Made by a program: the position numbers and the translations under genes. A stretch of DNA of 24,741 nucleotides from Chloroflexota bacterium (GTDB taxonomy: Bacteria > Chloroflexota > Dormibacteria > Dormibacterales > Dormibacteraceae), in assembly GCA_005880175.1 (NCBI GenBank), contig VBJR01000238.1:1-24741 (forward strand), read 5' to 3'. The notes beneath the pieces were generated by a model. It ran no database searches and was not told the origin of the DNA. It saw only the letters and a list, made by a program, of their open reading frames with translations. Below are positions 6,908-13,814 of the stretch, piece by piece; position 1 is the first letter of the stretch, and the number at the start of each line of letters is the position of its first letter.

Positions 6908-8257
6908 TCAGTCGTTGGCCGGGCGCAGGTACAGCGTCCGCCCGCCGCCCAGGTCGATCACCTCGGGGAAGCGCTCGCCGGCCCACGCCCGGAAGCCGGG
7001 CAGCAGGGCGAGCCGGCCGCTGGCCAGCAGCACCGCCGTGACGTCCGGCCGGTCCGCGGCCGCCTCGACCGCGTCCACGCCGAGGTCGCCCGACTGGACG
7101 CGGACGAACGAGGTGTCCACCAGCTCCGGCGGCACGTCGCGGCCGGCCAGCGCGACCGCGAACTGGTCGTCCGTGATCACCAGGTCGCCGGGCGCCGTTC
7201 GGGCCCGCAGCGCCGCCACGACCGGCGCGTCCACCGCCGGCGCCTGCTGCCGCGCGCGCACCAGCGCCGCCGGCACCAGCGAGGCGACGACCGCCACCAG
7301 GCACGCCGCGGCGGTGACCCGGTCGGGCAGGGCGCGCGCCAGGCCGCCGGCCAGCAGCGCCAGGGGGACGGTGACGGCCACGGCGTGGTGCGGCCACAGC
7401 GGGTGCTGGACGGCCAGCAGCAGCGCCGCGGCGGCGGTCCAGACCCCGCCGACGGCCGCCAGCAGCGGAGCCCGCCGCGCCGCGACCAGGCCACCGGCGA
7501 CGCCGAGCACCGCGATGGGCACCTCGCGCGTCACCGTCTGGGCGTCGAGGCCGCCCGCCGCCAGCGAGCGGGCCCCGAGGTGCAGGGTCACGACCTGCCG
7601 CCACAGCTCGGGCCAGGCCGGCGCGAACGGCAGCAGCAGGGCGGCGGCGACCACGACGCCGCCGGCCGCGGCGCTCGCCACGCGGAGCGGCGCGCGCGTG
7701 CCGGGAGCCGGCGCCAGCAGGAGCACCAGCAGAGCGGGCGCGGCGGCGGCGGCCAGCAGCTTGGTCAGGACGGCGAGGACGAGAACCCCGCCGGCCGCGG
7801 CGTCGAGCGGCGGGGCGGCCCGGTGGCGCCCCTCCGCCGCGGCGGCGAGGGCGACCAGCGCCAGCGCCACCGACGGCCCGTCGGCCTGCAGCGTGACGGA
7901 CTGCCGGAAGAACAGCGGATCGGCGGCCAGGACCGCCGCTGCCAGCAGGCCGGCCCAGCGCCCGGCCAGCAGGCCCGCCGTCCGGCCGGCGGCCGCGATC
8001 CCGGCCAGCGCCAGGACGAGGACGGTCAGGCGGTCCGCCACGATCCCGCCGCCCGACACGAGGTGCCCGGGCAGCAGGAGCACCAGGAACGCGGGCGGCT
8101 GCGAGCTGTAGACCGACGTGAACAGCGCCTTGCCGGCGGCCAGGGCGCGCAGCGACTGCCAGTAGACGCCCTCGTCGTAGTCGATCTGGCCGCCGCCCAG
8201 GAGGGGCGCGCGCAGCGCGAGGGCCGCAGCCAGGACCAGAAGCAGCCCAACTGGCAT
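6908..8257 (-). CDS. GT39/ArnT-like integral membrane glycosyltransferase
   Basis: This polytopic membrane protein has 449 residues and about ten hydrophobic helices over its first ~350 residues. The first helix (about 3-20) is followed by the external loop motif QIDYDEGVYWQ with acidic pair Asp28-Glu29. A second conserved loop reads YSSQPPAF. This layout matches the GT-C fold dolichyl-phosphate-mannose protein mannosyltransferase/ArnT superfamily (PMT_2), which moves a sugar from a polyprenyl-phosphate donor to a lipid or protein on the outer face of the membrane. The C-terminal ~100 residues are soluble (ALRARTAPGDLVITDDQF onward), as is common in the family. The ATG at 8257 was chosen because it directly precedes helix 1. 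No strong ribosome-binding site is visible. The acceptor is unknown, and pairing with a TcuA-like flavoprotein downstream is unusual. Confidence 0.8.
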   Translation of the reverse strand: MPVGLLLVLAAALALRAPLLGGGQIDYDEGVYWQSLRALAAGKALFTSVYSSQPPAFLVLLLPGHLVSGGGIVADRLTVLVLALAGIAAAGRTAGLLAGRWAGLLAAAVLAADPLFFRQSVTLQADGPSVALALVALAAAAEGRHRAAPPLDAAAGGVLVLAVLTKLLAAAAAPALLVLLLAPAPGTRAPLRVASAAAGGVVVAAALLLPFAPAWPELWRQVVTLHLGARSLAAGGLDAQTVTREVPIAVLGVAGGLVAARRAPLLAAVGGVWTAAAALLLAVQHPLWPHHAVAVTVPLALLAGGLARALPDRVTAAACLVAVVASLVPAALVRARQQAPAVDAPVVAALRARTAPGDLVITDDQFAVALAGRDVPPELVDTSFVRVQSGDLGVDAVEAAADRPDVTAVLLASGRLALLPGFRAWAGERFPEVIDLGGGRTLYLRPAND

Positions 8258-8339
8258 GCTAGTGCGGCAGAGGAGCGAGTACGATCGAGCCTGGGACCTC
8301 ACGCGAGCGCCTAACTTTCTCATGTCGAAGGGAGCGACG
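8258..8339. promoter_or_regulatory. Divergent promoter region between the GT39-like gene and pcaH
   Basis: These 82 bp carry the start signals of pcaH and probably its promoter. AAGGGAG at 8328-8334 is the pcaH ribosome-binding site. TAACTT at 8312-8317 is the only -10-like hexamer in a suitable place, but no good -35 is seen 17 bases upstream. I see no clear inverted repeat for a PcaR/PcaQ-type regulator here. Confidence 0.35.
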
Positions 8340-9035
8340 ATGAGCACGAACCCCGAACCGACCGATTTCGACCCGCCGTACCTGCACCCGGACTACCGGT
8401 CGACCGTCCTCCGGGCGCCCGGCCGGGCGCCGGTCCAGCTGCCCGACGAGTGGTTCCACCGCCTGTCGGGGCCGGTCTTCGGCCGGGTGCGGATCGGCCC
8501 GACCGACCACGACCTGACCGTCCAGCACGCGGGCGAGCCGATCGGCGAGCGCATGATCGTGACCGGCCGCGTCCTCGACAGCGACGGCCGGCCGGTGCCG
8601 GACACGCTGGTCGAAGTCTGGCAGGCCAACGCCGCCGGCCGGTACGTGGACCCGGGCGACGACCACCCCGCGCCGCTCGACCCCAACTTCACCGGGGCGG
8701 GCCGCTGCCTGACCGACTCCGAGGGCCGCTACCGGTTCCTGACCGTCAAGCCGGGCGCGTACCCGTGGCGGAACCACCCCAACGCGTGGCGGCCGGCGCA
8801 CATCCACTTCTCGCTGTTCGGTCCCGAGCTGAGCAGCCGCCTGGTCACCCAGATGTACTTCCCGGGCGACCCGCTGATGGCCCACGACCCCATCCTGCGG
8901 TCCATCGCCGACCCGCGCGGCCGGGAGCGGCTGGTCGCCCGCTTCGACCTGGACACCACCGAGCCCGAGTGGGCGCTGGGCTACCAGTGGGACATCGTGC
9001 TGCGGGGCCGCAACGCCACCCCGATGGAGGCGTAG
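8340..9035 (+). CDS. pcaH: Protocatechuate 3,4-dioxygenase beta subunit
   Basis: This is the catalytic iron-bearing subunit of the intradiol ring-cleaving enzyme, which converts protocatechuate and O2 to 3-carboxy-cis,cis-muconate in the beta-ketoadipate pathway. It has 231 residues. The ATG at 8340 has AAGGGAG five bases upstream; an in-frame ATG at 8322 lacks one. The family's Fe(III) ligands can all be placed: Tyr102 in NAAGRY, Tyr141 in GAYPWRNHP, His154 and His156 in RPAHIHFS. Arg151 matches the conserved active-site Arg. Their spacing (Tyr to Arg 10, to first His 13, to second His 15) equals that of the Pseudomonas beta subunit. It is the first gene of a four-gene operon, and pcaG starts four bases after its stop. 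Confidence 0.96.
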   Translation: MSTNPEPTDFDPPYLHPDYRSTVLRAPGRAPVQLPDEWFHRLSGPVFGRVRIGPTDHDLTVQHAGEPIGERMIVTGRVLDSDGRPVPDTLVEVWQANAAGRYVDPGDDHPAPLDPNFTGAGRCLTDSEGRYRFLTVKPGAYPWRNHPNAWRPAHIHFSLFGPELSSRLVTQMYFPGDPLMAHDPILRSIADPRGRERLVARFDLDTTEPEWALGYQWDIVLRGRNATPMEA

Positions 9036-9039
9036 GCGG

Positions 9040-9525
9040 ATGAGCCTGGTCCCGACGCCGTCGCAGACCGTGGGCCCGTTCTTCGGCTTCGCGCTGCCGT
9101 TCGCGGACGACCAGTCCGCGGTGGCCGCCGACAGCCCGGGGGCCGTGCGCATCGAGGGGCAGCTCGTGGACGGGGCCGGCGCGCCGGTGCCCGACGGGCT
9201 CCTGGAGGCGTGGCAGGGGGACCAGTTCGCGCGCTCGGGCACGGACCCGGAGGGCATGTTCCACTTCGTGGTCCGCAAGCCGGCGGCCGGGCCCGACGGT
9301 GAGGCCCCGCACCTGCACGTGACGGTCTTCGCCCGCGGGCTGCTGCGGCACCTGACCACGCGGCTCTACTTCCCGGACGAGGCCGAGGCCAACGCGGCCG
9401 ACCCGGTGCTCCAGCTCGTCGACGCCGACCGGCGGCCCACGCTGGTCGCCCGCGACGACGGCGGCGTGCTGCGCTGGGACGTCCACCTCCAGGGCGACGG
9501 GGAAACGGTCTTCTTTGCCGTCTGA
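9040..9525 (+). CDS. pcaG: Protocatechuate 3,4-dioxygenase alpha subunit, internally shortened
   Basis: This is the partner subunit of PcaH in the alpha/beta dioxygenase. It has 161 residues, against about 185-200 in known alpha subunits. The start MSLVPTPSQTVGPFFGFAL and the end RWDVHLQGDGETVFF are typical. The missing part is internal. In relatives the strand ending EVWQ or ETWQ is followed by a loop of roughly 18-23 residues (ADPDGR-type) before F-x-R-x-x-T-D. Here the sequence goes straight from EAWQ to GDQFARSGTD (residues 59-68), so about 16-20 residues are absent with the frame kept. That loop shapes the alpha/beta active-site cleft, so activity may be affected. Alternatively the block was lost in sequencing. 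Its stop overlaps the pcaB start by 11 bp. Confidence 0.93.
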   Translation: MSLVPTPSQTVGPFFGFALPFADDQSAVAADSPGAVRIEGQLVDGAGAPVPDGLLEAWQGDQFARSGTDPEGMFHFVVRKPAAGPDGEAPHLHVTVFARGLLRHLTTRLYFPDEAEANAADPVLQLVDADRRPTLVARDDGGVLRWDVHLQGDGETVFFAV

Positions 9526-10861
9526 CCGGCTCTTCGGGCCCACCCTCACCATCCCGGCGATGGCGGAGGCGGTGTCCGACGAGTCGTGGCTGCGCGCGAT
9601 GCTGGACGTCGAGGCGGCGCTGGCGGCGGCCGAGGCGGGCGCGGGCGTCATCCCGGCCGACGCGGCGGCGGCGATCGCCGTCGCCTGTGCCGAGGTCCGG
9701 ATCGACCTGGCCCGCCTGGGCGAGGACGCGGCCGCGTCGGCCACCCCGGTCGTGCCGCTGGCCCGGGCCCTGACGGCGGCCGTCCCGGGCGCCGCCGCCA
9801 ACTACGTGCACTGGGGGGCCACGAGCCAGGACGTGATCGACACGGCGATGATGCTGGTGTCGCGCCGGGCGCTCGGCGTGCTGCTGGCCGAGCTGGGCGG
9901 GCTGGCCGCCGCCTGCGCGGGCCTCGCCGACCGCCATCGTGCGACCCTGATGCCGGGCCGCACGCTGATGCAGCAGGCGCTGCCGATCACGTTCGGGCTC
10001 AAGGCGGCGGGCTGGCTGGTGGCGGTGCTCGAGGCGGGCGACCTGGCGCGGGCGGCCCGCGCGCGCCTGGCCGTGCAGCTCGGGGGCGCCAGCGGCACGC
10101 TGGCCTCGCTGGGCGACCGCGGCCTGGACGTGCTGACCGGCCTGGCCGCCGAGCTGGACCTGGCGGAGCCGGTCCTGCCCTGGCACGTGGCCCGGGGCCG
10201 GATCGTCGAGCTGGCGCTGGCCCTGGCGGCGGCGGGCGGCGCCGCCGCGAAGATCGCGCTGGACGTGCTCCTGCTCACGCAGACGGAGGTGGCCGAGGTG
10301 GCGGAGGGCGCGCCGGGCGGCTCGTCCGCGATGCCCCAGAAGCGCAACCCGGTGGGGGCGATCGAGGCCGACGCGTGCTTCCGCGGGCTCCAGGCGCAGG
10401 TGGCCGTGCTCGTCGCCTCGCAGCGCGTCGAGCACGAGCGGGCGGCCGGCGCCTGGCAGGCGGAGTGGCCGGCGCTGACCGAGGCCTTCCGGCTGGCCGG
10501 CGGCGCGTGCGGCAGGGCCCGGGCCGTGGTCGAGGGGCTGCGCGTCGACCCGGACCGGATGCGGGCCAACCTGGACGTGAGCGGCGGGCTGATGCTGGCC
10601 GAGCACGTGTCGATGGTCCTGGCGGCGAAGGTCGGGCGATCGGCCGCGCAGCGGGCGGTGCGGGCGGCGGCGGGCCGGGTGGCGGATGGCGGGCGGCGGT
10701 TCCGCGACGAGCTGCTGGCGGAGCCGGAGGTGGCCGCGCACCTGACGCCGGCCGAGGTGGACGCGGCGCTGGACCCGGCCGGCTACCTGGGATCGGCGCC
10801 GCGGCTGGTCGAGCGGGCGCTGGCGGCGTATCGGGAGCGGACGAGGAGTGCGAGCACATGA
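9515..10861 (+). CDS. pcaB: 3-carboxy-cis,cis-muconate cycloisomerase
   Basis: This is the second enzyme of the protocatechuate branch, which lactonises 3-carboxy-cis,cis-muconate to gamma-carboxymuconolactone. It belongs to the fumarase/aspartase superfamily. At 448 residues it is full length. The TTG at 9515 is chosen because it restores the usual N-terminus (DRLFGPTLTIPAMAEAVSDE), and GGGGAAA lies upstream; an ATG at 9560 would remove conserved residues. Superfamily signatures are WGATSQDVIDTA and the signature loop GGSSAMPQKRNPV. The C-terminal CMLE-type helical domain runs from about 360. It overlaps pcaG by 11 bp and pcaC by 4 bp (ATGA), which indicates translational coupling. Confidence 0.95.
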   Translation: MPSDRLFGPTLTIPAMAEAVSDESWLRAMLDVEAALAAAEAGAGVIPADAAAAIAVACAEVRIDLARLGEDAAASATPVVPLARALTAAVPGAAANYVHWGATSQDVIDTAMMLVSRRALGVLLAELGGLAAACAGLADRHRATLMPGRTLMQQALPITFGLKAAGWLVAVLEAGDLARAARARLAVQLGGASGTLASLGDRGLDVLTGLAAELDLAEPVLPWHVARGRIVELALALAAAGGAAAKIALDVLLLTQTEVAEVAEGAPGGSSAMPQKRNPVGAIEADACFRGLQAQVAVLVASQRVEHERAAGAWQAEWPALTEAFRLAGGACGRARAVVEGLRVDPDRMRANLDVSGGLMLAEHVSMVLAAKVGRSAAQRAVRAAAGRVADGGRRFRDELLAEPEVAAHLTPAEVDAALDPAGYLGSAPRLVERALAAYRERTRSAST

Positions 10862-11226
10862 CCGACGACAGGTACGAGCGGGGGATGGCGGTCCGGCGCG
10901 CGGTCCTCGGCGACGCGCACGTCGACCGGGCGGAGGCCAGGCGCAGCCCGCTGACGTCCGACTTCCAGGACTACATCACGCGCTGCGCGTGGGGCGAGGT
11001 CTGGACCCGGCCCGGCCTGGACCGCCGCACCCGCAGCTGCATCACGGTGGCGATGCTGGTCGCGCTCAACCGCGGCGAGGAGCTGGCCATGCACCTGCGC
11101 GCGGCGCTGACCAACGGCGTCACCGTGGACGAGCTGAAGGAGGTCCTGCTGCAGACGGCCGTGTACGCGGGCGTCCCGGCCGCGAACACGGCGTTCCGGA
11201 TCGCCAGCGAGGTGCTCGAGGGCTGA
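10858..11226 (+). CDS. pcaC: 4-carboxymuconolactone decarboxylase
   Basis: This is the third enzyme of the branch. It decarboxylates gamma-carboxymuconolactone to beta-ketoadipate enol-lactone. At 122 residues it is complete and stand-alone, not fused to PcaD as in some actinomycetes. Typical features are RYERGMAVRRAVLGDAHVDRA at the N-terminus, the block WGEVWTRPGLDRRTRSCITVAML, and the CMD helix pair around EELAMHLRAALTNGVT and LLQTAVYAGVPAANTAF. The ATG overlaps the pcaB stop (ATGA). No pcaD, pcaIJ or pcaF follows, so the enol-lactone must be processed by enzymes encoded elsewhere. Confidence 0.95.
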   Translation: MTDDRYERGMAVRRAVLGDAHVDRAEARRSPLTSDFQDYITRCAWGEVWTRPGLDRRTRSCITVAMLVALNRGEELAMHLRAALTNGVTVDELKEVLLQTAVYAGVPAANTAFRIASEVLEG

Positions 11227-11254
11227 GCCCGGCGACCCGGACCGGGGCCGGCTC
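11225..11254. terminator. Weak hairpin between pcaC and the convergent reductase gene
   Basis: GAGCC-C-GGC (11225-11233) can pair with GCCGGCTC (11247-11254) with one bulge, and CCCGG-A-CCGGG lies inside the loop. There is no T-run. In DNA this GC-rich, such hairpins arise easily, so this is only a candidate for the shared terminator of the two converging genes. Confidence 0.3.
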
Positions 11255-11263
11255 CGCACCGCG

Positions 11264-12594
11264 TCAGAGCGACGCGAACAGGTTGTTCAGCGACTCCGCC
11301 AGCGTCGGGTGGGCGAACACCCCGTCGCGCAGGGCGGTGTACGGCAGGCGGCCCATCATCGCGACCTGGAGCGCCGCCATCAGCTCGCCGCCCTCGATGC
11401 CCAGCACCGCGCAGCCCAGGATCTGCCCGGTTCCGGCGTCCACCACCGCCTTCATGAAGCCCCGCGGCTCGCCCACCTCCAGGGCCCGCGCCACGTGGCT
11501 CATCGGCATCTTCGCGACCCGGACGTCGCGGCCGGCCGCGACGGCCTCGGCCTCGCTCAGGCCCACCCGGCCCAGCTGCGGGTCGATGAACACCGTGTAC
11601 GGCACCAGCCGGCCGGTCGTGGTCGCGCTGCCGCCCTCCAGCAGGTTGGCCCACAGGATGCGGAAGTCGTCGTACGAGATGTGGGTGAACGCCGGGCCGC
11701 CGTTGACGTCCCCGATCGCGTAGATCCCCGGCACGTTCGTCCGCAGCCGCTCGTCCACCCGCACGTAGCCGCGCCGGTCGGTCGCGACGCCGGCCGCCTC
11801 CAGGCCCAGCCCGTCCGTGTTGGGCCGGCGGCCCGCCGCGACCAGCAGGTGGCTCCCCTCCAGCGCGCGCGTCTCGCCGCCCACGCGCACCTCCAGGCGC
11901 ACGCCGCCCGGCGCCGGATGCCGGCCACCGCGTCCGCGACGTCGGCGTCCTCCCTGGCCAGCAGGGCCGGCCCCCGCTGCACGACCGTGACCCGGGCGCC
12001 GAAGCGGCGGAACATCTGCCCGAACTCGAGGCCCACGTTGCCGCCGCCCAGCACCAGCAGGTGCTCCGGCACCACGTCCAGCTCCATGATCGACGTCGAG
12101 TCCAGCGCCGGCACCGCGTCCAGGCCCGGGACCGGCGGGGACGCCGGCCGGCAGCCCGCGTTGATCACGATCGTGCCGGCCTGGAGCACCCGGCGGCCGC
12201 CGTCCCGCAGGTCCACCGCGACCGTGTCCGGGCCCGTCAGCTCGCCCTCGCCCATCAGCAGCTCGACGTGCGCGTTCGCCAGCCGGCGTTCGCCGCCGCC
12301 GCGGAAGCTGTCCACGATGTCCCGCTTGCGCTGCCGGACGCGCGTCATGTCCACCGCGACGTCGCCCGTGCGGACGCCGTAGTCCGCGCCCCGCCGGGCC
12401 AGGTACGCCACCCGGCCGCTCGCCACCATCGTCTTCGTGGGCGTGCACCCCTCGTTGATGCAGGTGCCACCCACGTGCTGGCGCTCGACCATCGCCACGC
12501 GCCGGCCGGCGTTCGCCAGCGCGGTGGCCAGCGGGTTGCCGCCCTGGCCCGAGCCGATCACTACCGCGTCGTAGCGGCTGGTCTCAGTGGTCAT
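11264..12594 (-). pseudogene. Mercuric-reductase/Lpd-like pyridine nucleotide-disulfide oxidoreductase, broken by an internal loss and frameshift
   Basis: Two frames together make one class I flavoprotein disulfide reductase. The N-terminal part (12594 to about 11915) has FAD motif VVIGSGQGG, the redox-active pair in [13 protein letters not shown] (Cys45, Cys50) and the NAD(P) motif [14 protein letters not shown]. The C-terminal part, in another frame (about 11920 to 11264), has [19 protein letters not shown], the FAD motif [16 protein letters not shown] and the dimerisation end [17 protein letters not shown]. Between AVAGI and [10 protein letters not shown] relatives carry about 20-25 residues that are missing here, so this is not a single-base slip. 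AAGGAGA before the ATG at 12594 is a good ribosome-binding site. It starts nine bases after the winged-helix gene. Either a pseudogene or a sequence error; all catalytic motifs survive. Confidence 0.85.
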
Positions 12595-12603
12595 GGTTCT
12601 CCT

Positions 12604-13788
12604 TCAGCCGCTCAGCTCGCGCTCCAGCGGCGACGCCCCCCGCCCGCGCGGAGCCAGCGCGGCGGTGCCGATCCACGCGCTCAGCCGCGCCGCCTCCGCC
12701 TCGACGGCGCGGGTCGCCTCCGCGCCGACGTCCTCCAGCAGCCGGAACGCCACCTCGCCGTCGGGCCGCCGCGCCCAGGCGCCGGCGACGCGACCGTCGC
12801 ACCAGACCGTCGGCCCGGCGTTCCCCGTCCCGTCGAACAGCAGCTTGCCGTGCTCGCCCAGGAACCAGCCCCGCCCGATCCAGCCCATCACGGTCGGGTC
12901 GAGCGCCGGCAGCAGCCGGACCCACGGCGCCGGTGCCGGCACCGGGTCGACGTCGTCGCCCAGCACGAAGCCCGGGCCCTCGTCCAGCTCGACCTCGACC
13001 GCCCCGACGTCGCGGAGCGCCCGCGTCACGTCGCGGGCGGCCCAGCCGGTCCACCAGCGGACGTCCGCCGCCGTGCCGGGGCCGTACGCGCGCAGCCAGC
13101 GGCGCACGAGCTCGGCCCGCGCCGCCTCGGCCGCCACCTCCTCGACGCCGTCCGGCAGCCACGCCTCCATCGGCGACCACTTGAACTGGGTGCTGACCCA
13201 GGAGCCGCGCGGCCGCCCGCGCACGATCCGCTCGTCCGCCGAGAGCAGGAACAGCACGCGGGTGGTGAGGTTGAGCATGCCCTCGTACTTCTTGCCTTCG
13301 TTCATCAGGATCTGCGTGCGCAGCTCGGGCACCTCGGCCGAGACGTCCGCGCCGTAGACCTCGCCGCGCTCCCTGACGACGCGCAGGGTGGCCTCCTCGA
13401 CCCGGCGCAGCCAGGCGTCCGCGTCGGCGATGCCCCCGAAGTCGCGCAGCGTCTTCGCGAGCAGCCGGCGCTGGTCGGCGGCGATGGCACGCGTGCACGC
13501 GGCGTGCACGACCGCGACCAGCTCGCGCCGGACGACGAAGATCGTCCGGCGCATGCCCAGGATCCGCACCAGCGTCCGCTCCTCGTAGAGCGCCCGCTCG
13601 ACCGCCGCCGCGTCCGGCTCGCGCAGGCGGGCGGCGGCGGACAGGTAGACCGTGGCCGGGTCCGTCGAGTGCAGCGCGACGAGGGCGTCCGCGACGTCGA
13701 TCGCGGCGCCGGCGCGGGCCTCGCAGGCGAGCAGGTGGCGGACTCCCAGGCGCGCCCGACGTTCCTCGACCCCGATGCGACGCGACAT
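12604..13788 (-). CDS. AlkZ-like winged-helix DNA-binding protein (HTH_42 family)
   Basis: The protein has 394 residues and belongs to the HTH_42/YcaQ-AlkZ superfamily of winged-helix proteins, some of which are DNA glycosylases that unhook interstrand crosslinks or bulky adducts. Family landmarks are the N-terminal VALHSTDPATVYLSAAARL, LGMRRTIFVV, the central WSPMEAW segment, and the C-terminal LLPALDPTVMGWIGRGWFLG then GNAGPTVWCDGRVAG. In characterised glycosylases the catalytic motif is Q-x-Q or Q-x-D at the place where this protein has His40-Ser41-Thr42, so repair activity cannot be assumed. I recall the HxT form as common in actinobacterial members. The start ATG 13788 is only 26 bp from the divergent hydrolase start. 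TACGTT just upstream suits a -10 box for a leaderless message. Confidence 0.82.
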   Translation of the reverse strand: MSRRIGVEERRARLGVRHLLACEARAGAAIDVADALVALHSTDPATVYLSAAARLREPDAAAVERALYEERTLVRILGMRRTIFVVRRELVAVVHAACTRAIAADQRRLLAKTLRDFGGIADADAWLRRVEEATLRVVRERGEVYGADVSAEVPELRTQILMNEGKKYEGMLNLTTRVLFLLSADERIVRGRPRGSWVSTQFKWSPMEAWLPDGVEEVAAEAARAELVRRWLRAYGPGTAADVRWWTGWAARDVTRALRDVGAVEVELDEGPGFVLGDDVDPVPAPAPWVRLLPALDPTVMGWIGRGWFLGEHGKLLFDGTGNAGPTVWCDGRVAGAWARRPDGEVAFRLLEDVGAEATRAVEAEAARLSAWIGTAALAPRGRGASPLERELSG

Positions 13789-13814
13789 CCGCCAAACGTA
13801 GACAATCGCGATCG
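13789..13814. promoter_or_regulatory. 26-bp divergent start region with two -10-like boxes
   Basis: Only 26 bp separate two divergent starts. On the minus strand TACGTT lies six bases before the ATG at 13788. On the plus strand TAGACAAT (13799-13806) lies eight bases before the ATG at 13815. Neither start has a clear ribosome-binding site, so both messages may be leaderless, with -35 regions reaching into the opposite gene. This is an inference from spacing. Confidence 0.4.

Noticed and set aside
5418..8111. Very long open frame (about 897 codons) on the plus strand opposite the TcuA-like and GT39-like genes
   Set aside because: The translation is Arg/Pro/Gly/Ala-rich with no domain, and the opposite strand encodes two clear proteins. 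Long shadow frames are expected at this GC content.
9560..9562. ATG at 9560 as the start of pcaB
   Set aside because: It would remove the conserved DRLFGPTLTIPAM segment. The TTG at 9515 restores the normal N-terminus and overlaps pcaG as expected.
11895..11935. Programmed ribosomal frameshift in the disulfide reductase gene
   Set aside because: No slippery run is present, and conserved residues are missing at the joint, so a frameshift alone would not restore the protein.
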